A stretch of DNA of 12,087 bases from a bacterium (GTDB taxonomy: Bacteria > Chloroflexota > Chloroflexia > Thermomicrobiales > UBA6265). Below the pieces are notes generated by a model, which had not been told where the DNA came from, did no database searches, and saw only the letters and a program-made list of their open reading frames with translations. Where the stretch lies: the NCBI GenBank assembly GCA_029977305.1, contig JAPOLF010000044.1, positions 1 through 12,087 of the forward strand, given 5' to 3'. Every line of letters starts with the position of its first letter. The first letter of the stretch is position 1. The position numbers and the translations under genes were made by a program. Below are positions 1 through 6,439 of the stretch, one piece after another.

Positions 1-257
1 CCGGGGCAGGTTGATCCCCCCGCTCGACACGGTACCCGGAGACCCCCGGGGACGGTGTGCTGGGAGTGGAGGAAGCCGACACCTGGTGCACCTCAATCAC
101 TGCGCGGGGGCGCTGCGGACGCCTGTGAGGGGATGGTAGCACGGGGTGGGAATCGGCAGATTTCCGTGAGGGATTCAGTGGCCCTCGTCCCCGCTCCCCT
201 GCGGGGGCGAGGGAGGAATTCGCTCCATCTCTGGAGCGGCAACCGTAGCTCCGACGC
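1..257. other. Non-coding end region with two hairpins
   Basis: No convincing gene is seen. Short open frames exist but none has family-like sequence or an SD-supported start. An imperfect hairpin lies at 27-58 (13-nt arms with two mismatches, 6-nt loop) and a better one at 182-213, described separately. I looked for SRP RNA, tmRNA, RNase P and tRNA signatures on both strands and found none. The region is downstream of the proline dehydrogenase gene, so it probably holds the 3' end of that transcript plus the flank of a neighbour outside the window. Confidence 0.5.
182..213. repeat. GC-rich hairpin, member of a repeat pair
   Basis: Thirteen base pairs (182-194 with 201-213, one G-T wobble) close a 6-nt loop. 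Its core CTCCCCTGCGGGGG (194-207) is identical to 2279-2292 in the second hairpin of this window. It begins about 45 nt beyond the stop of the minus-strand proline dehydrogenase gene and could end that transcript. On the minus strand no T-run follows, so an intrinsic terminator is not clearly supported. A dispersed palindromic intergenic repeat is the better description. Confidence 0.55.
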
Positions 258-1208
258 CTACCGGCGCACGGCGTTCTTGGCGAACCAGAGCACGTTTGCC
301 GGGCGCTCGGCGAGGCGGCGCATCAGGTAGTAGTACCACTCGGGGCCGAAGGGGGTGGCGATGAGGACGCGCAGCCCTTGGCGGACGAGATCGACTTGGT
401 ACTGGGAGCGGATGCCGTAGAGCATCTGAAATTCGAAGCGGTCATTGCCGATGCGGTGCTTGTCGGCGAATTCGCGGACGTGATTGATGATCCGCTCGTC
501 ATGGGTGGCGACAGCGGTGAAGGCGCCTTCGAGGAGCATGCGCTCAACGAGCTCAATGTAGGCGCGGTCAACGTCTGCCTTGTCTTGGTAGGCGATGTCG
601 GCGGGTTCGAGGTACGCACCCTTGACGAGGCGCAGGTTCGGGTTGAGGGGGAGCAGCGAGGCGAGATCCTCGGGGGTGCGGTAGAGGGCGCTTTGGAGGA
701 CGGTGCCGACGTTCTCATGGCCATCGGCGCGAAGGCGGCGGTAGAGGCGGAGGGTGGCGTCGACGCGGGCCGACTCCTCCATGTCCATGCGGATGAAGTT
801 GCCCTTCTCGGCGGCGTATTCGACGAGGCCGACGATGTTCTTGTAGGCGATGTCCTCGGAAATGTTCAGGCCCATCTGGGTCGGCTTGAGGGCGATGTTG
901 GTGATCAGGTTCTCCTGTTGGATGCGATCGAGGACCATGCGGTAGGTGCGGACGACCTCGGCGACCTTCGGTTCGCTGGTGATCGCCTCGCCGAGGAGTG
1001 TGGTGTTGGTGCGGAGGCCCTTTTCGTTCAGGCCCCGGAGCACGGGAACGGCTTCGTCGAAGGTTTCACCGGCAACGAAGCGGTTCGCGCCGAGTTGCAT
1101 GCCGTACGAGCGGACGCCCTTGGAAACCACTTTGTTTTGCGTGGCAGCGAGGATCCCCTTGCGGAAATACGGATTGAGATCCACCTGCGGCACTGCCTTG
1201 GTGACCAT
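258..1208 (-). CDS. Proline dehydrogenase (monofunctional, flavin-dependent)
   Basis: The enzyme oxidises L-proline to 1-pyrroline-5-carboxylate using a flavin and passes electrons to the respiratory chain; it is the first step of proline catabolism. The 316-residue length fits the monofunctional PRODH barrel of Gram-positives, Deinococcus and Chloroflexi, not the large PutA fusion. Visible family motifs in order: ALKPTQ (106-111), RMDMEES (140-146), RLVKGAY (193-199), ATHDE (234-238), EFQMLYGIR (259-267) and the C-terminal RRLAERPAN (297-305), whose paired arginines bind the proline carboxylate in known structures. The ATG is preceded by GAGGAG with an 8-nt spacer, which fixes the start. pyrF lies 87 nt upstream on the same strand, so co-transcription is possible. 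The partner P5C dehydrogenase is not in the window. No frameshift or missing motif was seen. Confidence 0.95.
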   Translation of the reverse strand: MVTKAVPQVDLNPYFRKGILAATQNKVVSKGVRSYGMQLGANRFVAGETFDEAVPVLRGLNEKGLRTNTTLLGEAITSEPKVAEVVRTYRMVLDRIQQENLITNIALKPTQMGLNISEDIAYKNIVGLVEYAAEKGNFIRMDMEESARVDATLRLYRRLRADGHENVGTVLQSALYRTPEDLASLLPLNPNLRLVKGAYLEPADIAYQDKADVDRAYIELVERMLLEGAFTAVATHDERIINHVREFADKHRIGNDRFEFQMLYGIRSQYQVDLVRQGLRVLIATPFGPEWYYYLMRRLAERPANVLWFAKNAVRR

Positions 1209-1295
1209 GCTGGTTGCTCCTCGCGCTGCTCGACTGCACTGAGGGTAGTGTCCGCGCCATAGGTGTGAACGGCAAGTGCGCGCGCGACGGAGAAC

Positions 1296-2132
1296 TCAGT
1301 TGGCGCGGATCGCGTTGACGGCATCGCGGAGGTCGATGGCAGCGGCGCGGGCGGCATCCATCCAGTCGTCGCCGCTGCTGGCATAGATGATGGCACGGGA
1401 AGAGGTGACCACGAGGCCGAGGCCGTGGGCGTCGACACCGGAGCGAACCGCAGCCGCGAGGTCGCCGGCTTGGGCGCCGACGCCGGGCAGAAGTATCGGT
1501 TGATCGGGGCAGGCGACGCGGATCGCGGCGAGTTGTTCGGGGTAGGTGGCGCCGACGACCATGCCGAGGGTGGCGGGGTGGCGGGTGGACCAGTCGCGGA
1601 TCGTGTCGGCGACGACGCGGTAGAGCGGTTGACCGGCGACGTCGAGATCCTGCAGATCGCCGCTCCCGGGGTTGCTGGTCTTGCACAGGATGAAGACGCC
1701 GCGGTCGGCGCGGCTGATGAAGGGGACGAGGGCGTCCTCGCCGAGGTAGGGGCTGAGGGTGACGGCGTCGTAGCCCATGGTGTCGTAGACGCCGCGGGCG
1801 TAGGCGGCAGCGGTGGTGCCGATGTCGCCGATCTTGGCGTCGAGGATGGCGGGGGTGGTGCTGGGGATGAGGGGGCGAATGCGCTCAAGGGCGCGGATGC
1901 CGGCGGCGCCGTGGGCGAGGAAGAAGCCGAGGTTGGGCTTGTAGGCGCAGGCGATGTCGGCGGTGGCGTCGATGATGCCGGCGGCGAATCGGACGAGCAG
2001 GGATTCGACGTCATCGGTGGCCTGAAGCGGGGCAGGCATGCGGGTGAGATCGGGATCGATGCCGACGCAGACGAGGCTGTCGCGGGTGGTCATGGAAGAG
2101 CGGAGGCGGTCGGACCAGCGGTCGGCGGACAT
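1296..2132 (-). CDS. pyrF: Orotidine 5'-phosphate decarboxylase, type 2
   Basis: This enzyme decarboxylates OMP to UMP, the last step of de novo pyrimidine synthesis, in the cytoplasm. The 278-residue length and the motif layout match the type 2 (Mycobacterium/Myxococcus-like) PyrF family, which is longer than the E. coli type. Seen: CVGIDPD (22-28) at the first strand, AYKPN with Lys65, the catalytic DxKxxD as LDAKIGD (97-103; Asp98, Lys100, Asp103), SPYLGEDAL (127-135), VGATYPEQL (193-201), the phosphate loop PGVGAQ (216-221) and SSRAI (244-248) with the phosphate-binding Arg246. The ATG at 2132 has an AAAGGA about 10 nt upstream, slightly far. An in-frame ATG at residue 15 has no SD and would still keep the core, so the longer start is preferred. 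No other pyr genes are nearby. Confidence 0.95.
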   Translation of the reverse strand: MSADRWSDRLRSSMTTRDSLVCVGIDPDLTRMPAPLQATDDVESLLVRFAAGIIDATADIACAYKPNLGFFLAHGAAGIRALERIRPLIPSTTPAILDAKIGDIGTTAAAYARGVYDTMGYDAVTLSPYLGEDALVPFISRADRGVFILCKTSNPGSGDLQDLDVAGQPLYRVVADTIRDWSTRHPATLGMVVGATYPEQLAAIRVACPDQPILLPGVGAQAGDLAAAVRSGVDAHGLGLVVTSSRAIIYASSGDDWMDAARAAAIDLRDAVNAIRAN

Positions 2133-2272
2133 CGGGGAGGGGTCCTTTCGTCGTGGTAGGCGCGAATCGGCCGATGGGGTGAGGGTACTACGGGTGGTTT
2201 GGGGATGGGGTGATGTATTCCATAGGGAGGGGAGCGAGACGAGCCCTTTGGGGGCTTGCCCTCACCCCCTGG

Positions 2273-2300
2273 CCCCCTCTCCCCTGCGGGGGAGAGGGGG
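2273..2300. repeat. Perfect 12-bp GC hairpin, repeat pair member
   Basis: Arms 2273-2284 and 2289-2300 pair without mismatch around TGCG. The sequence leading into it (from 2260) is the C-rich CCCTCACCCCCTGGCC type that recurs in intergenic regions of several bacterial groups, including Chloroflexota, as I remember it. It shares a 14-nt identical core with 194-207. It sits between divergent genes, where a terminator would be unneeded, so a dispersed repeat is more likely. Confidence 0.6.
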
Positions 2301-2367
2301 AATGTCTCGGAGTTTTGGCGGGCGAGTGGATGTGAGGGCTCGGGTTTCGGGGAAAAACGGGACCATC

Positions 2368-2377
2368 TGTACGTACA
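2368..2377. promoter_or_regulatory. 10-bp palindrome TGTACGTACA
   Basis: This is an exact palindrome about 42 nt before the candidate -35 of the TPR gene, and a half-site-like GGTACAC lies near 2394-2400. Its position would suit an upstream regulator site. No specific regulator is recognised, and a 10-bp palindrome can occur by chance. Confidence 0.25.
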
Positions 2378-2418
2378 CCTTGTGGGTGGGGGTCGGTACA
2401 CTTTTGGCGAGGGTTGGG

Positions 2419-2448
2419 GTGACATCTGGTTCCACGCGTGGTGATATT
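2419..2448 (+). promoter_or_regulatory. Candidate promoter of the TPR gene with palindrome in spacer
   Basis: GTGACA (2419-2424, 5 of 6 to the sigma-70 -35) is followed by an 18-nt spacer and GATATT (2443-2448, 4 of 6 to the -10). The spacer carries the exact palindrome CCACGCGTGG (2432-2441), where a bound repressor would block RNA polymerase. A leader of about 70 nt to the ATG at 2526 would result. Assigned by eye only. Confidence 0.3.
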
Positions 2449-2525
2449 GCGGTATCTCCAGCGATTGGACAGCGCAATGCGGGCCGGTTCGCGGACAACG
2501 TGAGACGGCTGCTCGGGAGCAGGAC

Positions 2526-4649
2526 ATGGCCGGATTGATGGATTGGCTCGGGGTGAAACGGCGACAGAGCGTGGGCGACACCGTCCTGCTGATCGCACGG
2601 GAGATCACCGACCGCGTCACCACGGTGCAGGAAGGGCTCGCCGAGGTGCGATCGCCGGAGGTGATCGACCACCTGACGGAGGAAGACTTCTTCGGCTTGG
2701 GGCAGGTCACCGAGGAGCAGGCGATCGAGGACCCGGAGTACGCCGTGGTCTTGGCGCGCTTGGTGTTTGCGGCGGCCAAAGCGAAGCAGTTGCCGGAGGA
2801 GACGGTCGATGCGGCGCTGCGGCTCGATGCGCTGTTGGAGCCGGGGGCGGAGCGCGATCGGCTGCTGCGCGAGGCGTATCAACTGGCCGAGCGGTCGGGA
2901 TACGTGGTCGGGGGGCGGACGGCGCTGAGTCGGCTCGGATTGCGCGCGATCGAGGCGGGTGACACCGAGCGGGCGCGGCAGACGATCGAGCAACAGTTGG
3001 CGCTGGGCGACGTCTCGATGGACGGACCGTCGGAAGTCGCGGCGGCGATGGCGCTGGGCGATCAGTATCGGCGCGAGGGCGACACGGCGACGGCGCAGCG
3101 CCTCTATCGGCGCGCGACGCAGGCGGCGCAGCGCTTGGATGATCCGGCGACGATCGCCGAGGCGTTGGTGCGCCAGATCGAAGTCCTTCCGCGTGACACC
3201 GATCTGCAGACCCTCGGGGCATTGCAGCGGCAGGCGGCGGACGCGGCGCGGCGCACCGGCAACCTCGCGCTGCAGAGCCGGATTGTGCTCGGGCTGGCGG
3301 AGACGCTCTGGCGAAATGGGAAACCTGACGAGGCGATCGCGCAACTGGAATCCGGGTTGACGCTCGCTCGGGAGATCGGGGATCAGTCGCTTGAGGTGCG
3401 CTGCCGGGCGGCGCTGCTGGAGATCGAGCGAACGCGTGAGCGGCTGGATGTGGTCGCGGATCACGAGCGGCAGATCATCGCGATCGAGGAGCGGCTCGGG
3501 AATCGCACGGGCACCGCGGAGTGGTCGTTGCGACTCGGCAGCACGTTGCTGGCGATGAACAGGCCGGACGAGGCGATCTCGGTGCTGCGGCGTGCGCGCG
3601 ACATGGCGACGGCGTTGCAGGATCCGCAATTGGAGGAGCGTGCGCTCGGGGGTCTCGGCGTGGCAACGGCGCAGACCGGGGCGATTCCGGAGGCGTTGCA
3701 GTATCTGACCGAGGCGATGAACGTCGCGCATGAGGCGCAGGATGACCGCGGTGAGGCGCGGTGGCTGACGAGCATCGGCGAGACGCTGTGGCGTGCGGGT
3801 GATGCGGATCAGGCGTTGAAAGCGCTGAACGACGGCTATGCGATCGCGCGGCGGATCGATGACGTCGAGCTGCAAGCGACGCAACTGACGCTGCTCGGGC
3901 GCATCTTCGTGGCGCGTGGGGAGTCCCCGCGGGCGAAAGAGTGTCTGAACCGTGCGCTCGAGTTGAACAAGCGACTCGGACAGCGCGGCGAGCAGATCCA
4001 GAATGTGATGGCGCTGGCGCAACTCGCGTCGGAGACCGGGCAGATCGGGAGCGCGACGCAGCTCTTCGAGCAAGGGTTGCATCTGGCGACGATGTACGGT
4101 GATCAGGCCTCGGCGGCCCGCATCCAGCTGCGGATGGGGCGACTGGCGGGGCGACGCGGCGACCAACTCAATGCGGCGGAGCATTTCCGGCAGGCCGCGA
4201 TGTTGGCGGATGGTCTGGGACAGCCGACGCTGGCGGCGCAGGCGTGGCAGGCCTATGCCACGGCGGGTCACGCCTTGGCGGATCCGCGCACAGCCGAGGC
4301 CTATCAGAAGGCGATCGGGTTGGCGCGGTCGATGGGCGACACGGCAACCGAGGCGTCGATGGTGGTGAATCTCGGGCTGTATCTTGCCTCGGCGGGGCGT
4401 GACGACGAGGCCGTCGTGGCGCTGCGACAGGGAGCGGCGATGGCCTCGGCGCTGGTCCCACCGGAGGAGGAGTTGCGCGGGCGTGCGGAGCATGCGTTGG
4501 TGGTGCTCGGGGAGCACCGCCGGACGATGGCCGAGGCGCGGGCACGGCGGGACATGCCGCCGATCCAGACCACCTTCACCGGAATCACGCCTGCCATGGA
4601 GCCGCGAGAGGACGAAGTGTCCGGAGAGGCGACCTTGCGCCCGGAATAG
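2526..4649 (+). CDS. Tetratricopeptide-repeat (TPR) protein
   Basis: This is a 707-residue protein made almost wholly of TPR helical pairs, probably a cytoplasmic protein-protein interaction scaffold; the partner is unknown. From about residue 333 to 640 the units recur at a nearly exact 40-residue step (starting near 333, 373, 413, 453, 493, 533, 573, 612), typical of the TPR_12/LGN-like or MalT-like class. Further units are visible near 133, 172 and 253, and degenerate ones near 213 and 293. Typical signatures are LGETLWRxG-like helix A and DEAIxxLxxA-like helix B. Residues 1-125 are helical but not clearly TPR. There is no signal peptide, membrane segment or catalytic domain, and the C-terminal 35 residues look disordered. 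The start has GGGAG with a 6-nt spacer. It converges on the propeller gene at 4750. Exact function is unknown. Confidence 0.85.
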   Translation: MAGLMDWLGVKRRQSVGDTVLLIAREITDRVTTVQEGLAEVRSPEVIDHLTEEDFFGLGQVTEEQAIEDPEYAVVLARLVFAAAKAKQLPEETVDAALRLDALLEPGAERDRLLREAYQLAERSGYVVGGRTALSRLGLRAIEAGDTERARQTIEQQLALGDVSMDGPSEVAAAMALGDQYRREGDTATAQRLYRRATQAAQRLDDPATIAEALVRQIEVLPRDTDLQTLGALQRQAADAARRTGNLALQSRIVLGLAETLWRNGKPDEAIAQLESGLTLAREIGDQSLEVRCRAALLEIERTRERLDVVADHERQIIAIEERLGNRTGTAEWSLRLGSTLLAMNRPDEAISVLRRARDMATALQDPQLEERALGGLGVATAQTGAIPEALQYLTEAMNVAHEAQDDRGEARWLTSIGETLWRAGDADQALKALNDGYAIARRIDDVELQATQLTLLGRIFVARGESPRAKECLNRALELNKRLGQRGEQIQNVMALAQLASETGQIGSATQLFEQGLHLATMYGDQASAARIQLRMGRLAGRRGDQLNAAEHFRQAAMLADGLGQPTLAAQAWQAYATAGHALADPRTAEAYQKAIGLARSMGDTATEASMVVNLGLYLASAGRDDEAVVALRQGAAMASALVPPEEELRGRAEHALVVLGEHRRTMAEARARRDMPPIQTTFTGITPAMEPREDEVSGEATLRPE

Positions 4650-4700
4650 TCCGACGGCGAGAGGAACGACCTCTTCCGCGACTGCTTGTAGTGCACAAAC

Positions 4701-4740
4701 AAAGCCCCCCTCGCCCTTGTCGGGGCAAGGGGGGCTCCCT
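4701..4740 (-). terminator. Intrinsic terminator between convergent genes
   Basis: Arms 4703-4716 and 4723-4736 form a 14-position stem with one C/A mismatch and a 6-nt loop. On the minus strand the stem is followed by TTTGTTTG, a usable U-rich tail, and it begins 13 nt after the stop of the propeller gene at 4750. On the plus strand the tail is poorer, so it may end the TPR transcript less efficiently. Confidence 0.75.
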
Positions 4741-4749
4741 GTTCTGTGC

Positions 4750-6132
4750 CTAGGCTGGCGGCTGCCAGATGGAGATACGGTCGTTGTTGGTGTCCGCGAT
4801 GTAGACCTTAGCGTTGTAGTTGATGGCGTTGTAGGGGAAGCTCAGGTTGCTGGTGGTGCTGCCAAGCGTGCCGAAGGTGAGGACGTTGGACCAGCTGATG
4901 CTCGAGGTGTTGGGGCGTATCCATACTGAGATGCGGCTGTTGCCGCAGTCGACGACATAGAGCGCCATGTTGTCCGTTGTTGGGAATACGGCGTAGGGGC
5001 TTTGAAACTGACTTGAGCCGGAACCGGCAGATCCGAACGAGGTCACCTGCGCCCACGATGTGCTGGAGGTGTTGGGGCGAGACCACATCGACACACGAGC
5101 GGCGCTGATCTCCGCGACATAGAAGTTCAATCCGTCACTGGAAAGCCTGCCGCCGCTCGGATAGCTCAGCGAGCCACCAAACGTCGTCAGGTTCGACCAA
5201 CTGGAGCTGCTGGTGTCGGGGCGATTCCACACGGAGACTCGGTTATTGAGGCTATCGCTGACATAGGCGTCGAGGCCGTTGGCGGATATGTCGACGTTCA
5301 AAGGATCACTGAAGTTGCTCGCACCGGAACCAGTGGATCCGAACTGGGCGAGGTAGGACCAGTCGCTGGCGGAAGTGGATGATCGCGACCAGATGACGAT
5401 CCGATTGTTGCTCTTGTCGGCAATCAGCACGCTGAGGTCGTCGGGGGTGAGGACAAGACCGTAGGGCTGATAGAACTGGGTATTGCCCGACCCTTGGCTG
5501 CCAAACGTTGTGACGTTCGACCAATCGGTGCTCGCGTTGGTCGAGCGCGTCCAGACGGACACCCGGTGGTTGTCGCGATCACTGATCAGCATCGTTCGGC
5601 CATCGGAGGTGAGCGCGACGCCCGAGGGGCTGTCGAAGTTGCTGGAGCCGGCGGCTGGTCCGGATCCGAAGGTCGTTAAATTGTTCCACGAAGGCTGAAC
5701 CGAGGGAGTCGACGTCGGCGCCGGAGTGTTGGTTGCCGTGGCGATCGGGGTGTTCGTTGCCGAGGCAATCGGGGAAACGGTTGGCGTCGTGGTCGGTCCC
5801 ACCGTGGCCGTCCCCGGGAGAGAGCAGACCCCGTCAAGGCACTGGCGATCGCCGCGACACTGGATGTCGGAGGAGCACGGCTCGCCGAGCGCCTTATACC
5901 GACAACGACCTGTGTCACGGTCACAGAACCTGGTGCAGCACTCGTTGTTGCGCTTGCACTTGTTGTCAGTGGGCTTGGACCCACAGGGCCCTTCAATCGC
6001 AGGTTTCCCGCGCCGCCGTCGCGCCTCAACGTCATCTGCCTCGTCGTTCCGGCGGAAGACCACAACGGCGGACGCCGCGGCGCCAGAGATCGCGGCGGCG
6101 ATCGCCCGGCGATTCCACTGGATCTTGCTCAT
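4750..6132 (-). CDS. Exported Cys-rich protein with six-bladed NHL-like propeller
   Basis: The 460 residues read as four modules. Residues 1-27 are a leader with a twin arginine (8-9) before an Ala-rich hydrophobic stretch, Tat-like but without the full motif. Residues 48-105 form a Cys-rich domain with ten cysteines in a CC...C...C spacing that suggests disulfides outside the cytoplasm. Residues 106-147 are a Thr/Pro/Ser/Ala stalk. Residues 150-460 hold six NHL-like units, each ending in a Trp (W204, W258, W312, W360, W414) or finishing at the C-terminus, with recurring TFGS...SGxxxF, D.xNNRxSVW and RPNTSS.SW. Blade 4 is about six residues short. Function is unknown; an extracellular binding or adhesion role is inferred. 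AGGGGGTGA lies 4 nt before the ATG, a near-perfect SD. An intrinsic terminator follows. Confidence 0.85.
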   Translation of the reverse strand: MSKIQWNRRAIAAAISGAAASAVVVFRRNDEADDVEARRRRGKPAIEGPCGSKPTDNKCKRNNECCTRFCDRDTGRCRYKALGEPCSSDIQCRGDRQCLDGVCSLPGTATVGPTTTPTVSPIASATNTPIATATNTPAPTSTPSVQPSWNNLTTFGSGPAAGSSNFDSPSGVALTSDGRTMLISDRDNHRVSVWTRSTNASTDWSNVTTFGSQGSGNTQFYQPYGLVLTPDDLSVLIADKSNNRIVIWSRSSTSASDWSYLAQFGSTGSGASNFSDPLNVDISANGLDAYVSDSLNNRVSVWNRPDTSSSSWSNLTTFGGSLSYPSGGRLSSDGLNFYVAEISAARVSMWSRPNTSSTSWAQVTSFGSAGSGSSQFQSPYAVFPTTDNMALYVVDCGNSRISVWIRPNTSSISWSNVLTFGTLGSTTSNLSFPYNAINYNAKVYIADTNNDRISIWQPPA

Positions 6133-6167
6133 GAATCACCCCCTAGCTTGCGCGCTCTATTGGCCAA

Positions 6168-6196
6168 ATGTTTCTCGTTACGCGGAGAAAAGTCAA
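6168..6196 (-). promoter_or_regulatory. Candidate promoter of the exported propeller gene
   Basis: Read on the minus strand, TTGACT (6196 to 6191, 5 of 6 to the -35) is followed by a 17-nt spacer and AAACAT (6173 to 6168, only 3 of 6 to the -10). This would start transcription roughly 30 nt before the ATG at 6132. The -35 is good and the -10 weak. Confidence 0.35.
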
Positions 6197-6337
6197 CCAC
6201 AGAATCCCCACGGATTTCTCCGAAGCCACCTCGTCCTGAGGCGACGACGGGGTAGAGAAGGCACCTCAAGCCTCGGTCGGGGTTCCTCTTCCCACGTGCC
6301 CAAGCGGCACCGGGATGGAGAACGAATCCGCAGAGTC

Positions 6338-6367
6338 TCGACGGTTTTCCGCAATCCTTGGTAGAAT
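6338..6367 (+). promoter_or_regulatory. Candidate extended -10 promoter of the PP2C-like gene
   Basis: TAGAAT (6362-6367, 5 of 6) is preceded by TGG at 6359-6361, giving the TGn extended -10 form. TCGACG (6338-6343, 4 of 6) lies 18 nt upstream. The predicted start near 6374 leaves a leader of about 20 nt to the TTG at 6395 or 66 nt to the ATG at 6440. Confidence 0.4.
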
Positions 6368-6439
6368 CCGTGCCAAGCAGGCACCGTTTCGTCGTTGTCC
6401 TCCCCTGCCCTGCGCCGACGATTCACCGAGGCCGTGTTG

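Larger units (their letters stand above)
2133..2525. other. Divergent intergenic region between pyrF and the TPR gene
   Basis: The 393 nt hold no credible gene. From left to right they contain the pyrF leader, a small inverted repeat (2242-2246 with 2252-2256), the perfect hairpin at 2273-2300, the palindrome TGTACGTACA (2368-2377), and a candidate promoter with an internal palindrome (2419-2448). I could not settle on a pyrF promoter by eye. Confidence 0.6.

Noticed and set aside
55..330. 91-codon plus-strand open frame at the left edge
   Set aside because: It overlaps the end of the proline dehydrogenase gene and runs through the hairpin repeat; no SD or family resemblance.
378..1262. 294-codon plus-strand open frame opposite the proline dehydrogenase gene
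   Set aside because: It is Val/Gly/Ala/Asp-rich and runs antisense to an enzyme with all PRODH motifs. No SD and no recognisable domain.
1425..2159. 244-codon plus-strand open frame opposite pyrF
   Set aside because: Extreme Gly/Ala/Asp/Val composition, antisense to an intact PyrF with catalytic residues; a shadow frame.
2262..4517. 751-codon open frame on the minus strand opposite the TPR gene, longer than the TPR frame itself
   Set aside because: Its product is Arg/Gln/His/Leu-rich with no family-like motif. It mirrors the wobble-rich codons of the TPR gene, which has clear 40-residue repeats and a good SD. It is an antisense shadow typical of GC-rich DNA.
4750..5700. DNA-level repetition considered as a tandem repeat array or CRISPR
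   Set aside because: The period of about 160 bp is in frame with the protein blades and diverges at wobble positions; it is a coding repeat of a propeller.
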